A stretch of DNA of 64,000 nucleotides from Hirschia sp. Lineage in GTDB: Bacteria > Pseudomonadota > Alphaproteobacteria > Caulobacterales > Hyphomonadaceae. The notes under the pieces are model-generated. The model worked only from the letters and a program-made list of their open reading frames with translations. It ran no database searches and was not told where the DNA came from. The DNA lies in contig PAQI01000005.1 of assembly GCA_002709235.1 (NCBI GenBank), positions 168,897-232,896 on the forward strand, read 5' to 3'. Below, piece after piece: positions 27,846 to 36,937 of the stretch. Within the stretch, counting starts at the first letter, position 1. Every line of letters begins with the position of its first letter. The position numbers and the translations under genes are program-made.

Positions 27846-28379
27846 TCAGCTGAACAGCTCCGACACATCATCCACACCCAGTGGTCTGAGTGGATCTTCA
27901 CCATATTTGTTGGGGCCGACCGTGCCCGGCAGGAAGCCCATGATGATGAATTGCGTGATCAGGGCGATCAGCGAGGTGATCAGCATCAGCGCCCCGATTA
28001 TCTTTTCAGCAGCGCCGAAGCCCATGACATTCATCGTCATGGATACACCCAGTGCATAGCCGCCATAGACCGCCAGCAGGAACCAGAGCACCCACCAGCC
28101 GGACATGTTGCGATCATGAAGACGCTTCATCGAGACGGCTATGGCGGCCCAGATATTGGCCAGCGTCATCAACAGCCAGATCAGTCCCAGTCCGGCGAAC
28201 ATGACCACGCCGATCACATCTCCCAGCGTTGAGAGTTGTGAAAAGCCGACGGTCAGCATGACGACAAGGAAGGAGACCACGAAATTCAGGCCAAACATTA
28301 CCAGAATATAGTTCAGCCAGAACTGCTTTCGCGAGATACGGCCTTCCAGGGTGAACAGGAATTTCAACAGCTTCAGCAT
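27846..28379 (-). CDS. DUF805-family membrane protein
   Basis: A 177-aa inner-membrane protein of the DUF805 family, with four or five membrane helices. Signature motifs are FTLEGRISRKQFWLNYI at the N-terminus, VSMKRLHDRNMSGWWVLWFLL in the middle and FLPGTVGPNKYGEDP near the end. DUF805 proteins are widespread and of unknown function, sometimes fused to other domains. The ATG at 28379 is preferred because the domain starts there; the longer frame to 28448 adds 23 residues without a good ribosome site. It is convergent with the flavodoxin gene and divergent from sdhB. Confidence 0.85.
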   Translation of the reverse strand: MLKLLKFLFTLEGRISRKQFWLNYILVMFGLNFVVSFLVVMLTVGFSQLSTLGDVIGVVMFAGLGLIWLLMTLANIWAAIAVSMKRLHDRNMSGWWVLWFLLAVYGGYALGVSMTMNVMGFGAAEKIIGALMLITSLIALITQFIIMGFLPGTVGPNKYGEDPLRPLGVDDVSELFS

Positions 28380-28512
28380 GGCGCAGATCATGTCCCCATC
28401 AGGCGGCAGTTTGTTGCGCCGATTGCGACTTTGACGCGCATGCAACAAATTTCAACGCCTGTTCCGTCGAAGGCATTGATTTATTTAATGGTGTGATGCG
28501 TAAGACAAGATA

Positions 28513-28526
28513 AAGACAAATGTCTT
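28513..28526. promoter_or_regulatory. Small perfect inverted repeat before sdhB
   Basis: AAGACA-AA-TGTCTT forms a symmetrical 14-bp site about 93 bp upstream of sdhB, and another AAGACA lies at 28502-28507. It could be an operator for sdhB or for the divergent DUF805 gene. No regulator is recognised. Confidence 0.3.
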
Positions 28527-28618
28527 CTTTTGAGCAAAAGCCGCTTCAAAGGGGCTATGCATTTTGAAATCGAACGCTACATTGCGCCCAAACATGCGCT
28601 ACAGGGGCAGATACTGAT

Positions 28619-29404
28619 ATGGTTGAGCTGACGCTTCCACAGAACTCCAAGATCAAGACCGGCAAGACCTGGGAGGCCCCCGCTGGCTCCGACGGCCCGA
28701 TCAAGACTTTCCGCATCTATCGCTATGATCCGGCAAGTGGCGAGAACCCGAGCTGGGATACATACAAGGTCGACACGTCCAAATTCGGCCCGATGGTTCT
28801 GGACGCGCTTATCTACATCAAGAACGAGATCGACCCGACATTGTCCTTCCGCCGCTCCTGCCGCGAAGGTGTGTGTGGGTCATGTGCGATGAATATTGGT
28901 GGCCGCAACACGATTTCCTGTACCAAGGGACATGACGAGTTCAAGGGTGACAAGATCACCATCTCCCCCTTGCCGCACCAGCCTGTCGTCAAGGATCTGG
29001 TGCCAGACCTGACCACATTCTACGCACAGCACGCCTATGTGCAGCCTTACCTGATCACTCAGACGCCAGAGCCTGAGCGCGAATGGATGCAATCGCCCAA
29101 AGAGCGCGAGAAGATGGATGGCCTCTATGAGTGCATCATGTGTGCAAGCTGTTCGACATCCTGCCCATCCTATTGGTGGAATGGTGACAAATATCTCGGC
29201 CCCGCTGCGCTCCTTCAGGCCTATCGCTGGCTGATCGACACGCGCGATGAAGGAACGGGTGAGCGTCTGGATGATCTTGAAGACCCGTTCAAGCTCTACC
29301 GTTGCCACACCATCATGAACTGTACGCAAGTCTGCCCCAAGGGTTTGAACCCGGCCAAGGCCATTGCCAGCATCAAGCACATGATGCTGGAGCGCGTGAC
29401 CTAA
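28619..29404 (+). CDS. sdhB: Succinate dehydrogenase iron-sulfur subunit
   Basis: Iron-sulfur subunit of respiratory complex II. The 261-aa protein has all three cluster motifs: [13 protein letters not shown] plus a distal C for the 2Fe-2S centre, [12 protein letters not shown] for the 4Fe-4S centre, and [17 protein letters not shown] for the 3Fe-4S and neighbouring ligands. The N-terminus is about 20 residues longer than in many bacteria but normal for alphaproteobacteria. ATG at 28619 has an AGGGG site 9 bases upstream. sdhC, sdhD and sdhA are not beside it in this window, unlike the common sdhCDAB order. A hairpin terminator follows the stop. Confidence 0.97.
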   Translation: MVELTLPQNSKIKTGKTWEAPAGSDGPIKTFRIYRYDPASGENPSWDTYKVDTSKFGPMVLDALIYIKNEIDPTLSFRRSCREGVCGSCAMNIGGRNTISCTKGHDEFKGDKITISPLPHQPVVKDLVPDLTTFYAQHAYVQPYLITQTPEPEREWMQSPKEREKMDGLYECIMCASCSTSCPSYWWNGDKYLGPAALLQAYRWLIDTRDEGTGERLDDLEDPFKLYRCHTIMNCTQVCPKGLNPAKAIASIKHMMLERVT

Positions 29405-29438
29405 GAGCAGCTCAAGTTCTCAACTGTATCTTTTCCTG

Positions 29439-29475
29439 AAAAGGCTGCGCTGGCGAATAGTCAGCGCGGCCTTTT
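29439..29475. terminator. Intrinsic terminator after sdhB
   Basis: Near-perfect hairpin with 14-base arms (29439-29452 and 29462-29475) including one G-T pair, a 9-base loop and CTTTTT on the plus strand. It lies 35 bases after the sdhB stop. Confidence 0.85.
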
Positions 29476-29521
29476 TCTGGTTAATTGACGTTAACCCTCA
29501 GAACAGATTGGAGTTGGGATC

Positions 29522-30193
29522 ATGGCGGGACTAAACATGTTTGACATGCTGACAAGCGGTGCTGGCCAGGCGGCCATGGGCCAGCTGTCAAAGCAATTCG
29601 GACTGGACGAAAGTCAGACGCAAAGCGCCGTAAAGGCACTATTGCCAGCCCTGTCTGGTGGGCTGAAGCGCAATGTGCAGCAACAAGGCGGCCTTGAGGC
29701 GCTGATGGGTGCGCTGCAAAATGGATCGCATGATCGCTATCTCGACAAGCCTGAAGAACTGACGCAGGGCGCGGCCGTGCAGGATGGCAATGCTATTCTT
29801 GGCCATCTTCTGGGCTCCAAGGAGGTCTCTCGTCAGGTTGCTGCCAAGGCATCGGAACGCTCAGGTGTGCCTGATGGCCTGCTCAAGCAGATGCTGCCGG
29901 TTGTGGCATCCATGGCGATGGGTGCTCTGTCCAAGCAGACCAAGGAACCTTCGATCCAGGAGAGCCTGATGGGCGCGCTGGCCGGACAAGTCATGGGCGG
30001 AAGCTCCAAGGGCGGTGCGCTTGGTGGATTGCTGGGCGGTCTGCTCGGCGGTGGTCGCAAGCAGGCGACGGCGCAGGCCGCCTCCGGTGCAGGTGGCGGT
30101 GCTGACATGATGGGCATGCTGGGCGGTCTGCTGGATGCAGATGGCGACGGCAACCCGATGGACGACATCATGCAGATGGTTTTGAAGCGCTAG
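29522..30193 (+). CDS. DUF937-family protein
   Basis: A 223-aa soluble protein of the DUF937 group. Residues 1-170 form the helical domain (LNMFDMLTSGAGQAAMGQLS, FGLDESQTQSAVKALLPAL, PDGLLKQMLPVVASMAMGAL). The tail is glycine-rich (GGALGGLLGGLLGGG), followed by DADGDGNPMDDIMQMVLKR, which resembles an EF-hand-like acidic segment. Function of the family is unknown. A ribosome site precedes the ATG (TTGGAGTTGGGATC). It is flanked by terminators on both sides, so it is a one-gene unit between sdhB and murB. Confidence 0.85.
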   Translation: MAGLNMFDMLTSGAGQAAMGQLSKQFGLDESQTQSAVKALLPALSGGLKRNVQQQGGLEALMGALQNGSHDRYLDKPEELTQGAAVQDGNAILGHLLGSKEVSRQVAAKASERSGVPDGLLKQMLPVVASMAMGALSKQTKEPSIQESLMGALAGQVMGGSSKGGALGGLLGGLLGGGRKQATAQAASGAGGGADMMGMLGGLLDADGDGNPMDDIMQMVLKR

Positions 30194-30224
30194 GCTGGGT
30201 TCAACCTGTTTGAAGACGAGATTT

Positions 30225-30255
30225 CGGCCTGTGGCTCACGCTGCAGGCCGTTTTT
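30225..30255 (+). terminator. Intrinsic terminator after the DUF937 gene
   Basis: Arms CGGCCTG (30225-30231) and CAGGCCG (30244-30250) followed by TTTTT. Confidence 0.8.
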
Positions 30256-30365
30256 GCGCAATCAAGGCTGATAATCGGCAGATGGGTCCTGAAGCGTGAC
30301 CTTTCACGTATGCCCCGGCATCAAGGCGCTGGCATATTCATACAACGCACGCTATTTCAGGCGGT

Positions 30366-31283
30366 ATGAGTGATCTGATATCCCGAATGCCGGAGGTGCG
30401 TGGCAAGCTGTTGCCCGATGCCGAGTTGGCCCCGTTCACATGGTTTCGCGTTGGCGGAGCGGCCGATGTGTTGTTCCTGCCTGAAGATGCGGATGACCTG
30501 GCCGATTTCCTGCGGGCTCTGCCACTGGATATCCCTGTGACGGTATTGGGTGCTGCGTCCAATGTGATCGTTCGCGATGGCGGGATCGAGGGTGTGGTCG
30601 TCAGGCTGACGCCGGCATTCGGCAAGGTCAGGGTGAACCAGTCACAGGTGATTGCCGGATCAGCTGCGCTGGATGCGCGCGTCTCACAGACGGCGGCGCG
30701 GTTTGGTCTGTCGGGGATGGAGTTCTTCTCCGGTGTGCCGGGCACGATTGGCGGCGCGCTGCGGATGAATGCAGGCTGTTATGACCGCGAGACCGCCGAT
30801 GTGCTGATCGAGGCCACGGCGCTGACCCGCAAGGGGCAGTGGGTGACGCTCAGCAATCGTGATTTTGGCTATTCCTACAGGCATTCAGAAGCGCCCGAAG
30901 AAATGATCTTCATCGAGGCCGTGTTCCAGGGCACACCTGACAAGCCGGAAGCTGTCAGAGAGCGGATCGAAGCGCTCAAGGCGCGGCGGGAAGAGGCCCA
31001 GCCCATCCGCGACAAGACGGGTGGCTCCACCTTTGCCAATCCCGACCCGCCGGGCACGCCGGACCAGCGCAAATGCTGGAAACTGATCGATGAGGCAGGC
31101 ATGCGCGGAGCAAGACGCGGTGGCGCGCAAGTGTCGGAAAAGCACTGCAATTTCCTGATCAATACGGGCGATGCCACGGCCGCCGATATTGAAGGTCTGG
31201 GCGAGGATGTGCGCGCGAAGGTGAAGGAAACCTCTGGCGTGGACCTGCGCTGGGAGATCAAGCGGATCGGGCGGGCAGGCTGA
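30366..31283 (+). CDS. murB: UDP-N-acetylenolpyruvoylglucosamine reductase MurB
   Basis: FAD enzyme forming UDP-MurNAc in the second step of peptidoglycan precursor synthesis. Type I MurB of 305 aa: [21 protein letters not shown] (FAD/substrate), [15 protein letters not shown] (FAD pyrophosphate loop), an ending with [12 protein letters not shown] carrying the proton-donor Ser, and [10 protein letters not shown] toward the C-terminus. murC, murG and ftsW, normally upstream of murB in alphaproteobacteria, are not present on the left side, and about 3.9 kb separates it from ddl on the right. ATG at 30366 has only a weak ribosome site. Confidence 0.97.
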   Translation: MSDLISRMPEVRGKLLPDAELAPFTWFRVGGAADVLFLPEDADDLADFLRALPLDIPVTVLGAASNVIVRDGGIEGVVVRLTPAFGKVRVNQSQVIAGSAALDARVSQTAARFGLSGMEFFSGVPGTIGGALRMNAGCYDRETADVLIEATALTRKGQWVTLSNRDFGYSYRHSEAPEEMIFIEAVFQGTPDKPEAVRERIEALKARREEAQPIRDKTGGSTFANPDPPGTPDQRKCWKLIDEAGMRGARRGGAQVSEKHCNFLINTGDATAADIEGLGEDVRAKVKETSGVDLRWEIKRIGRAG

Positions 31284-31414
31284 GGGCAGGCGCAAGGCAG
31301 ACAATGGGTGGCGTGTACGATGAACCTTTCGTGACGCGTCTTTGCAGTTGTTTCAAAGCCATCTATCTGCATGGCTGAACAAGGTAAACCAAGTTCTGGA
31401 ATGGGGAGATAACC

Positions 31415-32380
31415 ATGACGACGAAACTCTTTACGGCTGCTGCGATAGGCGCGCTTGTTCTGGCTGCCTGCCAACACGCACCGGAGAGCCAGACAGCAGA
31501 GGCCGAGATCGTTGAAGCAGCGGCCCAAGCCAGCGAAGCGGCTGCCATTGCAACCGAACAGGCCGCCGAGAGTGTGGAAGCATCCGCCCGTGCGGTGGCG
31601 TTCCTGGCCAAGCCTGTCGATGCGCTGAAGATCTATGTGTTTGATTGCGGCAAGATCAATGTGTCCAATGTCGGTGTGTTTTCCGCCAATGGCTATTTTG
31701 AAGGCCAGGAGCGGGACTTTTCCGACACCTGCTATCTGATCCGTCACCCGGAAGGCGATCTGTTGTGGGATCTGGGCTTGCCCGGTGGGCTGGCCGGTAT
31801 GGGGCCGCAGCCAAGTGAAGGCAGCGTGTTCACGCCATCGCTGGAGCGCACGCTGGTCGATCAGATGGCCGGTATCGGCGTCACACCGGCGGATATCGAT
31901 TATGTGTCGATCTCTCACTATCACTTCGACCATATCGGCCAGCCTGATGCAGCGGGTGAGGCGACATGGCTGATCAGCGAGCGCGAATACAATGCGATCT
32001 ACCAGTCCGGCAATGACGAGCTGAAGGCACAGTTTGCCGGGTTCGAGGCGCTGACACCGAAGGTCTTCACGGGTGATTTCGACGTGTTTGGCGACAATAG
32101 CGTGCGCATCCTGCAAACGCCGGGTCACACTGAAGGCCATACATCGCTGCAGGTCGAACTTCCCGAAACAGGCACGGTCTTGCTGACGGGTGATCTCTAT
32201 CACCAGTTCGAAAGCCGCACCGAAAAGCTGGTTCCGGGCTTCAACACATCGGCAGATGAAACGCTGGCCTCGATGGACAAGTTCGAAGGCATTGCAGATG
32301 TGAGCGAGGCCAAGGTCATCATCCAGCATGAGGCACGTGATTACGCCACACTGCCCAAGCCACCCGAAGCATTGAAATAA
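31415..32380 (+). CDS. MBL-fold hydrolase lipoprotein, lactonase-like
   Basis: A 321-aa exported metallo-beta-lactamase-fold hydrolase. It starts with a lipoprotein signal (ALVLAAC), then an alanine/glutamate-rich spacer and the hydrolase domain from about residue 70. The zinc motif SISHYHFDHIG, then LQTPGHTEGHTSL, LTGDLYHQ and a terminal IIQHEARDYATLPK match the N-acyl-homoserine-lactone-lactonase branch of the fold. True lactonase activity cannot be told from sequence. GGGGAGA lies 6 bases before the ATG. Located between murB and arsR-arsH with its own terminator; no reason to tie it to arsenic. Confidence 0.88.
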   Translation: MTTKLFTAAAIGALVLAACQHAPESQTAEAEIVEAAAQASEAAAIATEQAAESVEASARAVAFLAKPVDALKIYVFDCGKINVSNVGVFSANGYFEGQERDFSDTCYLIRHPEGDLLWDLGLPGGLAGMGPQPSEGSVFTPSLERTLVDQMAGIGVTPADIDYVSISHYHFDHIGQPDAAGEATWLISEREYNAIYQSGNDELKAQFAGFEALTPKVFTGDFDVFGDNSVRILQTPGHTEGHTSLQVELPETGTVLLTGDLYHQFESRTEKLVPGFNTSADETLASMDKFEGIADVSEAKVIIQHEARDYATLPKPPEALK

Positions 32381-32404
32381 ATCAGTGCCGGAATTTTGAG
32401 TGAG

Positions 32405-32443
32405 CCCCGCCAGTGCATTACCGCATTGGCGGGGTTGCTTTTG
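32405..32443 (+). terminator. Terminator after the MBL-fold lipoprotein
   Basis: CCCCGCCA (32405-32412) pairs with TGGCGGGG (32427-32434); a T-rich run follows. It isolates the arsR-arsH unit from upstream transcription. Confidence 0.82.
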
Positions 32444-32447
32444 TATT

Positions 32448-32471
32448 ATATTTCCATATACGTGGAAATAT
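32448..32471. promoter_or_regulatory. Inverted-repeat operator of arsR-arsH
   Basis: Perfect arms ATATTTCC and GGAAATAT separated by 8 bases. The right arm overlaps the arsR start codon and the left arm overlaps a TATTAT-like -10 box (32444-32449). This placement suits an autoregulatory ArsR operator that blocks the promoter. Confidence 0.65.
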
Positions 32472-32865
32472 GGAAATGAATACAGCGCTCGATCAATTGT
32501 CCTCGCTCGCCAATGAACGGCGACTTGCGGTGTTTCGCTATCTGGTCACGCTTGGCTCAGGCGGAGCACCGGCAGGCGATATTGCGGTATATATGAATGT
32601 GCCGGCGAACACGCTGTCGGCACAGCTGTCGCAATTGTCGCGCGCCGGTCTGATCACCGGGCGCAGGGAGGGGCGGTCGATCATCTATTCGGTGAATTTC
32701 GATGCGATTGGCGGTCTGATTCTGTTTCTGCTGGAAGATTGTTGCAACGGGCGGTCTGAGGTGCAGACGCGCATTCTGGCTGCGATCACGGATGTTTGCC
32801 GAGACGATAAAGACTGTCTGGACATGGCGGATGCTGTTCAAATGAAGAAGGTGCAAGACGAATGA
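32470..32865 (+). CDS. arsR: ArsR-family repressor with adjacent-cysteine (CC) site
   Basis: A 131-aa winged-helix repressor ([14 protein letters not shown], then [30 protein letters not shown] recognition region, split here by its DIAVYM and NTLSAQ motifs, and a GRSIIYSVN wing). Metal-binding Cys91-Cys92 occur in [12 protein letters not shown], as in AfArsR-type proteins. The third Cys expected six residues after Cys92 is Val, and there is no ELCVCDL-type helix motif; later Cys110 and Cys116 exist. Two-Cys versions have been reported as selective for trivalent methylarsenite. Starts at 32470 or 32476. Overlaps arsH by 4 bases, so the pair is coupled. Confidence 0.88.
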   Translation: MEMNTALDQLSSLANERRLAVFRYLVTLGSGGAPAGDIAVYMNVPANTLSAQLSQLSRAGLITGRREGRSIIYSVNFDAIGGLILFLLEDCCNGRSEVQTRILAAITDVCRDDKDCLDMADAVQMKKVQDE

Positions 32866-33602
32866 CCAATGAGACCGATGTGAACAGCAAGACTGATGTG
32901 ACGCCCCATCTGGATGAAGACGCATTTCGCGCTGTCGACATGCGGTCGCTGGAACCGGAAAGCCGAAGGACTGACCCACCGCGCATTCTGTTGCTGCACG
33001 GCTCATTGCGGCCACGATCCTTCAGCCGGTTGGCGAATGAAGAAGCGGCACGAATACTTCGGCGGCTGGGCTGTGAGACGCGGGTATTCGATCCGCGTGG
33101 CCTGCCTCTGGTGGATGAGGTGGAGGACAGTCATCCAAAGGTGCAGGAACTGCGCGACCTGGTGATCTGGTCCGATGGCATGGTGTGGTGTTCGCCGGAA
33201 CGTCACGGAGCCATGACGGGTCTCATGAAGACGCAGATTGACTGGTTGCCACTGTCGATTGGAGGCGTTCGCCCCACGCAGGGCAAGACGCTGGCGCTGA
33301 TGCAGGTTTCCGGCGGATCTCAAAGCTTCAATGCGCTCAACCAGATGCGCGTGCTGGGTCGTTGGATGCGGCTGATCACCATTCCCAACCAGTCTTCGGT
33401 CGCCAAGGCGTTTCTGGAATTCGAGGAGGACGGCCGGATGAAACCGTCGCCCTATTATGACCGGATCGTGGATGTGATGGAGGAACTGGTAAAGTTCACC
33501 TTGCTGACGCGTGACCGGAAAGACTATCTGGTTGACCGCTATTCAGAGCGCCATGAAGCGCCTGAAGAGCTCTCCAAACGGGTCAACCAGACAGCTATCT
33601 GA
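32862..33602 (+). CDS. arsH: Organoarsenical oxidase ArsH (NADPH:FMN oxidoreductase)
   Basis: FMN/NADPH flavoprotein which oxidises trivalent methylated and aromatic arsenicals to less toxic pentavalent forms. The 246-aa chain has the flavodoxin-like [20 protein letters not shown] region (residues about 42-61), [28 protein letters not shown] (FMN site, quoted by its SPERHGA and KTQIDW motifs), and the family tail [13 protein letters not shown]. It follows arsR with an ATGA overlap. No arsB, acr3 or arsC gene is near, so the module alone would deal with organoarsenicals rather than expel arsenite. Activity is by family. Confidence 0.95.
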   Translation: MTNETDVNSKTDVTPHLDEDAFRAVDMRSLEPESRRTDPPRILLLHGSLRPRSFSRLANEEAARILRRLGCETRVFDPRGLPLVDEVEDSHPKVQELRDLVIWSDGMVWCSPERHGAMTGLMKTQIDWLPLSIGGVRPTQGKTLALMQVSGGSQSFNALNQMRVLGRWMRLITIPNQSSVAKAFLEFEEDGRMKPSPYYDRIVDVMEELVKFTLLTRDRKDYLVDRYSERHEAPEELSKRVNQTAI

Positions 33603-33622
33603 CCGAAACGATCATGCGTGAC

Positions 33623-34096
33623 CTAAACCGTCGGGTTCAGGGTTTCCAGAATGATCATCTGGGGTTCGCCATTGCTGGTGCGGGCGGGGGACAATCCGCG
33701 ATTGTCCAGCGTCGCGTTCAGGCGGTAGCGAAGAGCGGAAAAACTCTCGAACTGCACGACATCGACAGGCTTATCCAGTTTTATGGTGACCTGAAAATGC
33801 GAGCCATTGTTCAGTGAGCTGACCGAGATCAGTTCACCGGCGAAGGGCTGTTTGAGATAGATCCCGCGCAATTTGTCACCCAGTTGGGGATGAAAGGTCG
33901 CGCGCGGGCCAAGCCGGGCCGCCAGCGTGTTCCAGTCCTTGAAACCCATGCGTTGCGCCGTGATTTCCAGGGCGCGGGCGTGGGTGATGTGCTCTCCATT
34001 GGTGGCCATGTCCCGCCGCAGCGAGCGTGCAAATGCCTTTGCTTCGTTCATGGAGGCAAGCAGGGGAGTGGCAAGAGTGTGTGAGTCCGTCATCAT
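33623..34096 (-). CDS. Glyoxalase-superfamily-type small protein, unknown function
   Basis: A 157-aa soluble protein. Its N-terminal helix AKAFARSLRRDMATNGEHITHARALEI (by its LRRDMA and HARALE core) followed by AQRMGFKDWNTLAARLG resembles the short glyoxalase-superfamily domain (Glyoxalase_8 type) seen in proteobacteria. The C-terminal half, about 60 residues, is strand-rich (VTIKLDKPVDVVQFE, MIILETLNP). The start is ATG at 34096, AAGGA 5 bases upstream; longer frames to 34195 lack a site. It is convergent with arsH, 20 bases apart. Not ArsI: it lacks the cysteine and ligand motifs. Family assignment is moderate. Confidence 0.66.
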   Translation of the reverse strand: MMTDSHTLATPLLASMNEAKAFARSLRRDMATNGEHITHARALEITAQRMGFKDWNTLAARLGPRATFHPQLGDKLRGIYLKQPFAGELISVSSLNNGSHFQVTIKLDKPVDVVQFESFSALRYRLNATLDNRGLSPARTSNGEPQMIILETLNPTV

Positions 34097-34431
34097 ACCG
34101 ATCCTTATAAAGCAGCGGTCGTGTTTTGATGGGGCTCGCATTTCCATCAGACCGCCAGATAAAGCTGGTGTGTGTCGGTCAAATTGGAGCCGCACCTGAT
34201 GGATCAGGCCGGGAGGCGCTTCACCTTGGACGTTTGCCCTGCGAGCGGCGGGAAGCCTCGTTTCCCTAGGGGAGCTAGATGATGTTTGGCACCGGATTTG
34301 TCAAGGTTTTGAGCGGGCGCGTGCCATGGAGCGTCGAAAATGGCCATTCCGTGTGAATTCGTTCTGCTTAGAATTGTATGACTCCGGAGAAAGCCCTAAA
34401 CTTGATCGACGCTGACAGAGATGGGGGCAGC
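34097..34431. other. Intergenic stretch, no gene seen
   Basis: 335 bases between the start of the minus-strand glyoxalase-type gene and the plus-strand TerB-like gene. It holds no convincing reading frame or RNA. It must carry the promoters of both divergent genes. Confidence 0.5.
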
Positions 34432-34962
34432 ATGCATATTCTTGGCATCATATTGGGCATTCTGGCGGCGGCTGGAGTCTGGTATTTTCGAGCTCAGGGT
34501 GCAGCGCGCGGTATCGAGTCAGCCGTGGATGCGGCGGGGCATCTCAAGGGTGCCTATAATCGGCGCAAGTTTCGCAACAAGGTGGAAGGGTCGGTTCTGT
34601 CCAATGTCCAGGACCCGGCGGAAGCCGCAGCGGTTTTCCTTGTCGTGCTCGCCAAGGAAAAGGGCACAATGACATCTCACGTGGAAAGCCTGGTGTCGGC
34701 TCTGCTCTCGGATCGTGCCGGATTGCAGGGAATGGCGCTGGAAGAAGCCATGAGTTTTGCCAATTGGGTGTCTGATGAAGTCGCCGATGGTCATGACGTG
34801 GTGCGCAAGTTCCTGCCGATCTGGCGGAGCAAGCTGGGGACTGCAGAACGCGCTGACCTGATCGATATGGCCAATATCGTGGCACTTGATGGCTATGGTG
34901 CGATACCGCAGCAAACCGAACTGATCCGTCGCCTGGCTGATGGGCTGGCGACAGCGCGCTGA
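34432..34962 (+). CDS. Membrane-anchored TerB-like hypothetical protein
   Basis: A 176-aa protein with a single N-terminal membrane anchor (IILGIILGILAAAGVWYF-like segment, about residues 3-22) and a soluble helical domain. The helices AAAVFLVVLAKEKGTMTSHVE and ADLIDMANIVALDGYG resemble the TerB/DnaJ-associated alpha-helical repeat, hence the tentative label. The ATG at 34432 follows GGGGGCAGC, a good site; the longer frame to 34378 does not. It sits 221 bases before ddl, between the arsH block and the division genes. Function unknown. Confidence 0.74.
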   Translation: MHILGIILGILAAAGVWYFRAQGAARGIESAVDAAGHLKGAYNRRKFRNKVEGSVLSNVQDPAEAAAVFLVVLAKEKGTMTSHVESLVSALLSDRAGLQGMALEEAMSFANWVSDEVADGHDVVRKFLPIWRSKLGTAERADLIDMANIVALDGYGAIPQQTELIRRLADGLATAR

Positions 34963-35183
34963 TCCCGACTGGCCGCACGAAGCTGCTTTAGTGTTGTGCA
35001 GGTTATGGTCCCGTCGGGATGACACTGCCAGTGTGTGGGCGTTCCTGTTCGTTTTTTTCAAATTACGCCGGTTCATCAAATTTCCGCCGGTTTCGCCATT
35101 TTTGCTTAACCAAGGCTGGGCATGTTGTGCGTCCGGCCAGTTAGCCCCTTTGCGGGCGTGATCCGGCTCGGAAGGGAGTGATG

Positions 35184-36092
35184 ATGAAACGCGTTGCGGT
35201 TATCTATGGGGGATGGTCGTCGGAGAGGGAGGTGTCCCTGTCCTCCGGCAAGGGTATGTCGCAAGCGGCGCGCGAGGCTGGCTATGATGTCGTTGAGATC
35301 GATGCTGGCCGAAATCTCTATCAGCAACTCACAGATGCCAGTCCGGATGTCGTGCTGAATGGACTGCATGGTCCTTTCGGTGAAGATGGCTGCGTGCAGG
35401 GCCTGCTCGAGGTGATGGGGCTTCCCTATACGCATTCAGGCGTATTGTCCTCAGCGCTGGCCATGGACAAGGCGCGTTCACGGGTGATCTATCGCCAGCA
35501 TGGACTGGATATTGCCGAAGGTGCTGTATTTGCACGCGACGATATTGCGCGTGAACATCCGATGGAGCCGCCTTACGTGATCAAGCCGATTGCGGATGGA
35601 TCATCCTATGGTGTGCTGATTGTGGACGAGGACGCAAAGGGCCCGCCCGCTGAAGTTACCGACCCCAAATGGAATTTCGGGGATGATGTGCTGGTCGAGG
35701 AATTCATTCCCGGACGCGAGCTGACAGTCGGTGTGATGGGTAATCGCGCTTTAGTGGTCACAGAGATCACGACTTTAAGGGAATATTACGACTATACCGC
35801 CAAATATACATCCGGAGGTTCACGGCATGTTATCCCTGCCGAGCTGCCCGCAGATGTGACCGAAGCGACGCTTGAGGCGGCGCTGACGGCGCACGATGCA
35901 CTGGGCTGTCGCGGGGTGACACGTTCGGACTTCAGATACGATGATAAAACGGGTCGATTGGTGATTTTGGAGACGAATACTCAGCCAGGAATGACGCCGA
36001 CTTCGCTTGTTCCCGAACAAGCGGCGTATTGCGGCTTTGACTTTCCGGAGCTGGTTCGTTGGATGATAGAGGACGCTTCATGTCGAAGGTGA
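35184..36092 (+). CDS. ddl: D-alanine--D-alanine ligase
   Basis: ATP-grasp ligase making the D-Ala-D-Ala end of the peptidoglycan stem. The product of about 302 aa carries [17 protein letters not shown] at the N-terminus, [19 protein letters not shown], the ATP site [14 protein letters not shown] and the C-terminal [11 protein letters not shown] plus [19 protein letters not shown]. Three start codons occur in tandem (GTG 35178, ATG 35181, ATG 35184); 35184 has the best distance from GGGAG. The 3' end overlaps ftsQ by 13 bases. First gene of ddl-ftsQ-ftsA-ftsZ-lpxC. Confidence 0.96.
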   Translation: MKRVAVIYGGWSSEREVSLSSGKGMSQAAREAGYDVVEIDAGRNLYQQLTDASPDVVLNGLHGPFGEDGCVQGLLEVMGLPYTHSGVLSSALAMDKARSRVIYRQHGLDIAEGAVFARDDIAREHPMEPPYVIKPIADGSSYGVLIVDEDAKGPPAEVTDPKWNFGDDVLVEEFIPGRELTVGVMGNRALVVTEITTLREYYDYTAKYTSGGSRHVIPAELPADVTEATLEAALTAHDALGCRGVTRSDFRYDDKTGRLVILETNTQPGMTPTSLVPEQAAYCGFDFPELVRWMIEDASCRR

Positions 36093-36934
36093 GTCATGGT
36101 GGGAAGGGACAAGGTCAACAGGCTGTTCCCCCTACGGTATTGACCGAAAAACTATCAACCTATGCGTTTGGAACCGTGGTGGCCGGCGCAGTGATGGTTG
36201 CTGCGGCTGCCTGGATGGGCGGATCGCTTGCCTCGATCGATGAGCGGATCCAGAGCGGATTCGACAAGATCGCAGGCGCAACCGGATTCACAGTAGCAAA
36301 CATTTCCGTGGAAGGGCTCGGCCCAGGCGCAAAGGCAGATATTCTCAATGCGATCGGCATGGAGAAGGGCGCAAACATGTTTCGCGCCGACCCATTCCTG
36401 ATCAAGGCACGGCTGGACAAGCTGGACAGTGTCAGCCAGGTCAGTGTGATGCGCCAATGGCCCAATGAAATCTGGGTGATTGCTGATGAGCGCAACCCGC
36501 TGGCGTTGTGGCAGCATGACGGCGAATGGCATGTTGTCGATCAGTTCGGCGTTGCCTTCGAGCACATCGAACCGCAGGCACATTCCGATCTGCCGCGTGT
36601 TGTTGGTGTCAATGGCGGCGAGGCAGCCCCCGCATTGCTGGACCTGCTCAAATATTATCCCGATTTTGCCGAGAACATCGAAACCGCGCTGCGCGTAGGT
36701 GGGCGTCGCTGGGATCTGCGCATGACGTCGGGCCTGGAGATCTCCATGCCGGAGGATTCAGGTTTTGCTGAAGCGCTGGAACTGGTGCTGAAGCTGGATG
36801 AAAGCACGGGTATCCTGACCGGCCACGCAGCACGTATCGACGCGCGCGACCCGGTTCACTTCGCGATCCTTCCGGATGCAGACATGGCACGTCTGCAGGC
36901 CGAAACCACAGATATTCCTGACAGAGGCGCATGA
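36080..36934 (+). CDS. ftsQ: Cell division protein FtsQ
   Basis: Bitopic division protein linking the early FtsZ ring with the septal wall machinery. The 284-aa protein has a short cytoplasmic tail, one membrane span ([19 protein letters not shown], residues about 30-48), then a POTRA domain opening [16 protein letters not shown], with [22 protein letters not shown], and the FtsQ beta domain ([16 protein letters not shown]). The ATG at 36080 follows GAGGACGC. It overlaps ddl by 13 bases and ends 4 bases before ftsA, so the genes are translated as a set. Confidence 0.95.
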   Translation: MSKVSHGGKGQGQQAVPPTVLTEKLSTYAFGTVVAGAVMVAAAAWMGGSLASIDERIQSGFDKIAGATGFTVANISVEGLGPGAKADILNAIGMEKGANMFRADPFLIKARLDKLDSVSQVSVMRQWPNEIWVIADERNPLALWQHDGEWHVVDQFGVAFEHIEPQAHSDLPRVVGVNGGEAAPALLDLLKYYPDFAENIETALRVGGRRWDLRMTSGLEISMPEDSGFAEALELVLKLDESTGILTGHAARIDARDPVHFAILPDADMARLQAETTDIPDRGA

Positions 36935-36937
36935 TCC

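Noticed and set aside
30875..32329. Long minus-strand open frame (484 codons) over murB and the MBL-fold gene
   Set aside because: It lies antisense to two well-supported genes and has no recognisable domain; an artefact of the GC-biased third position on the opposite strand.
33623..34096. ArsI-type C-As lyase next to arsH
   Set aside because: The small glyoxalase-type protein lacks the cysteine pair and ligand residues of ArsI and is on the opposite strand.
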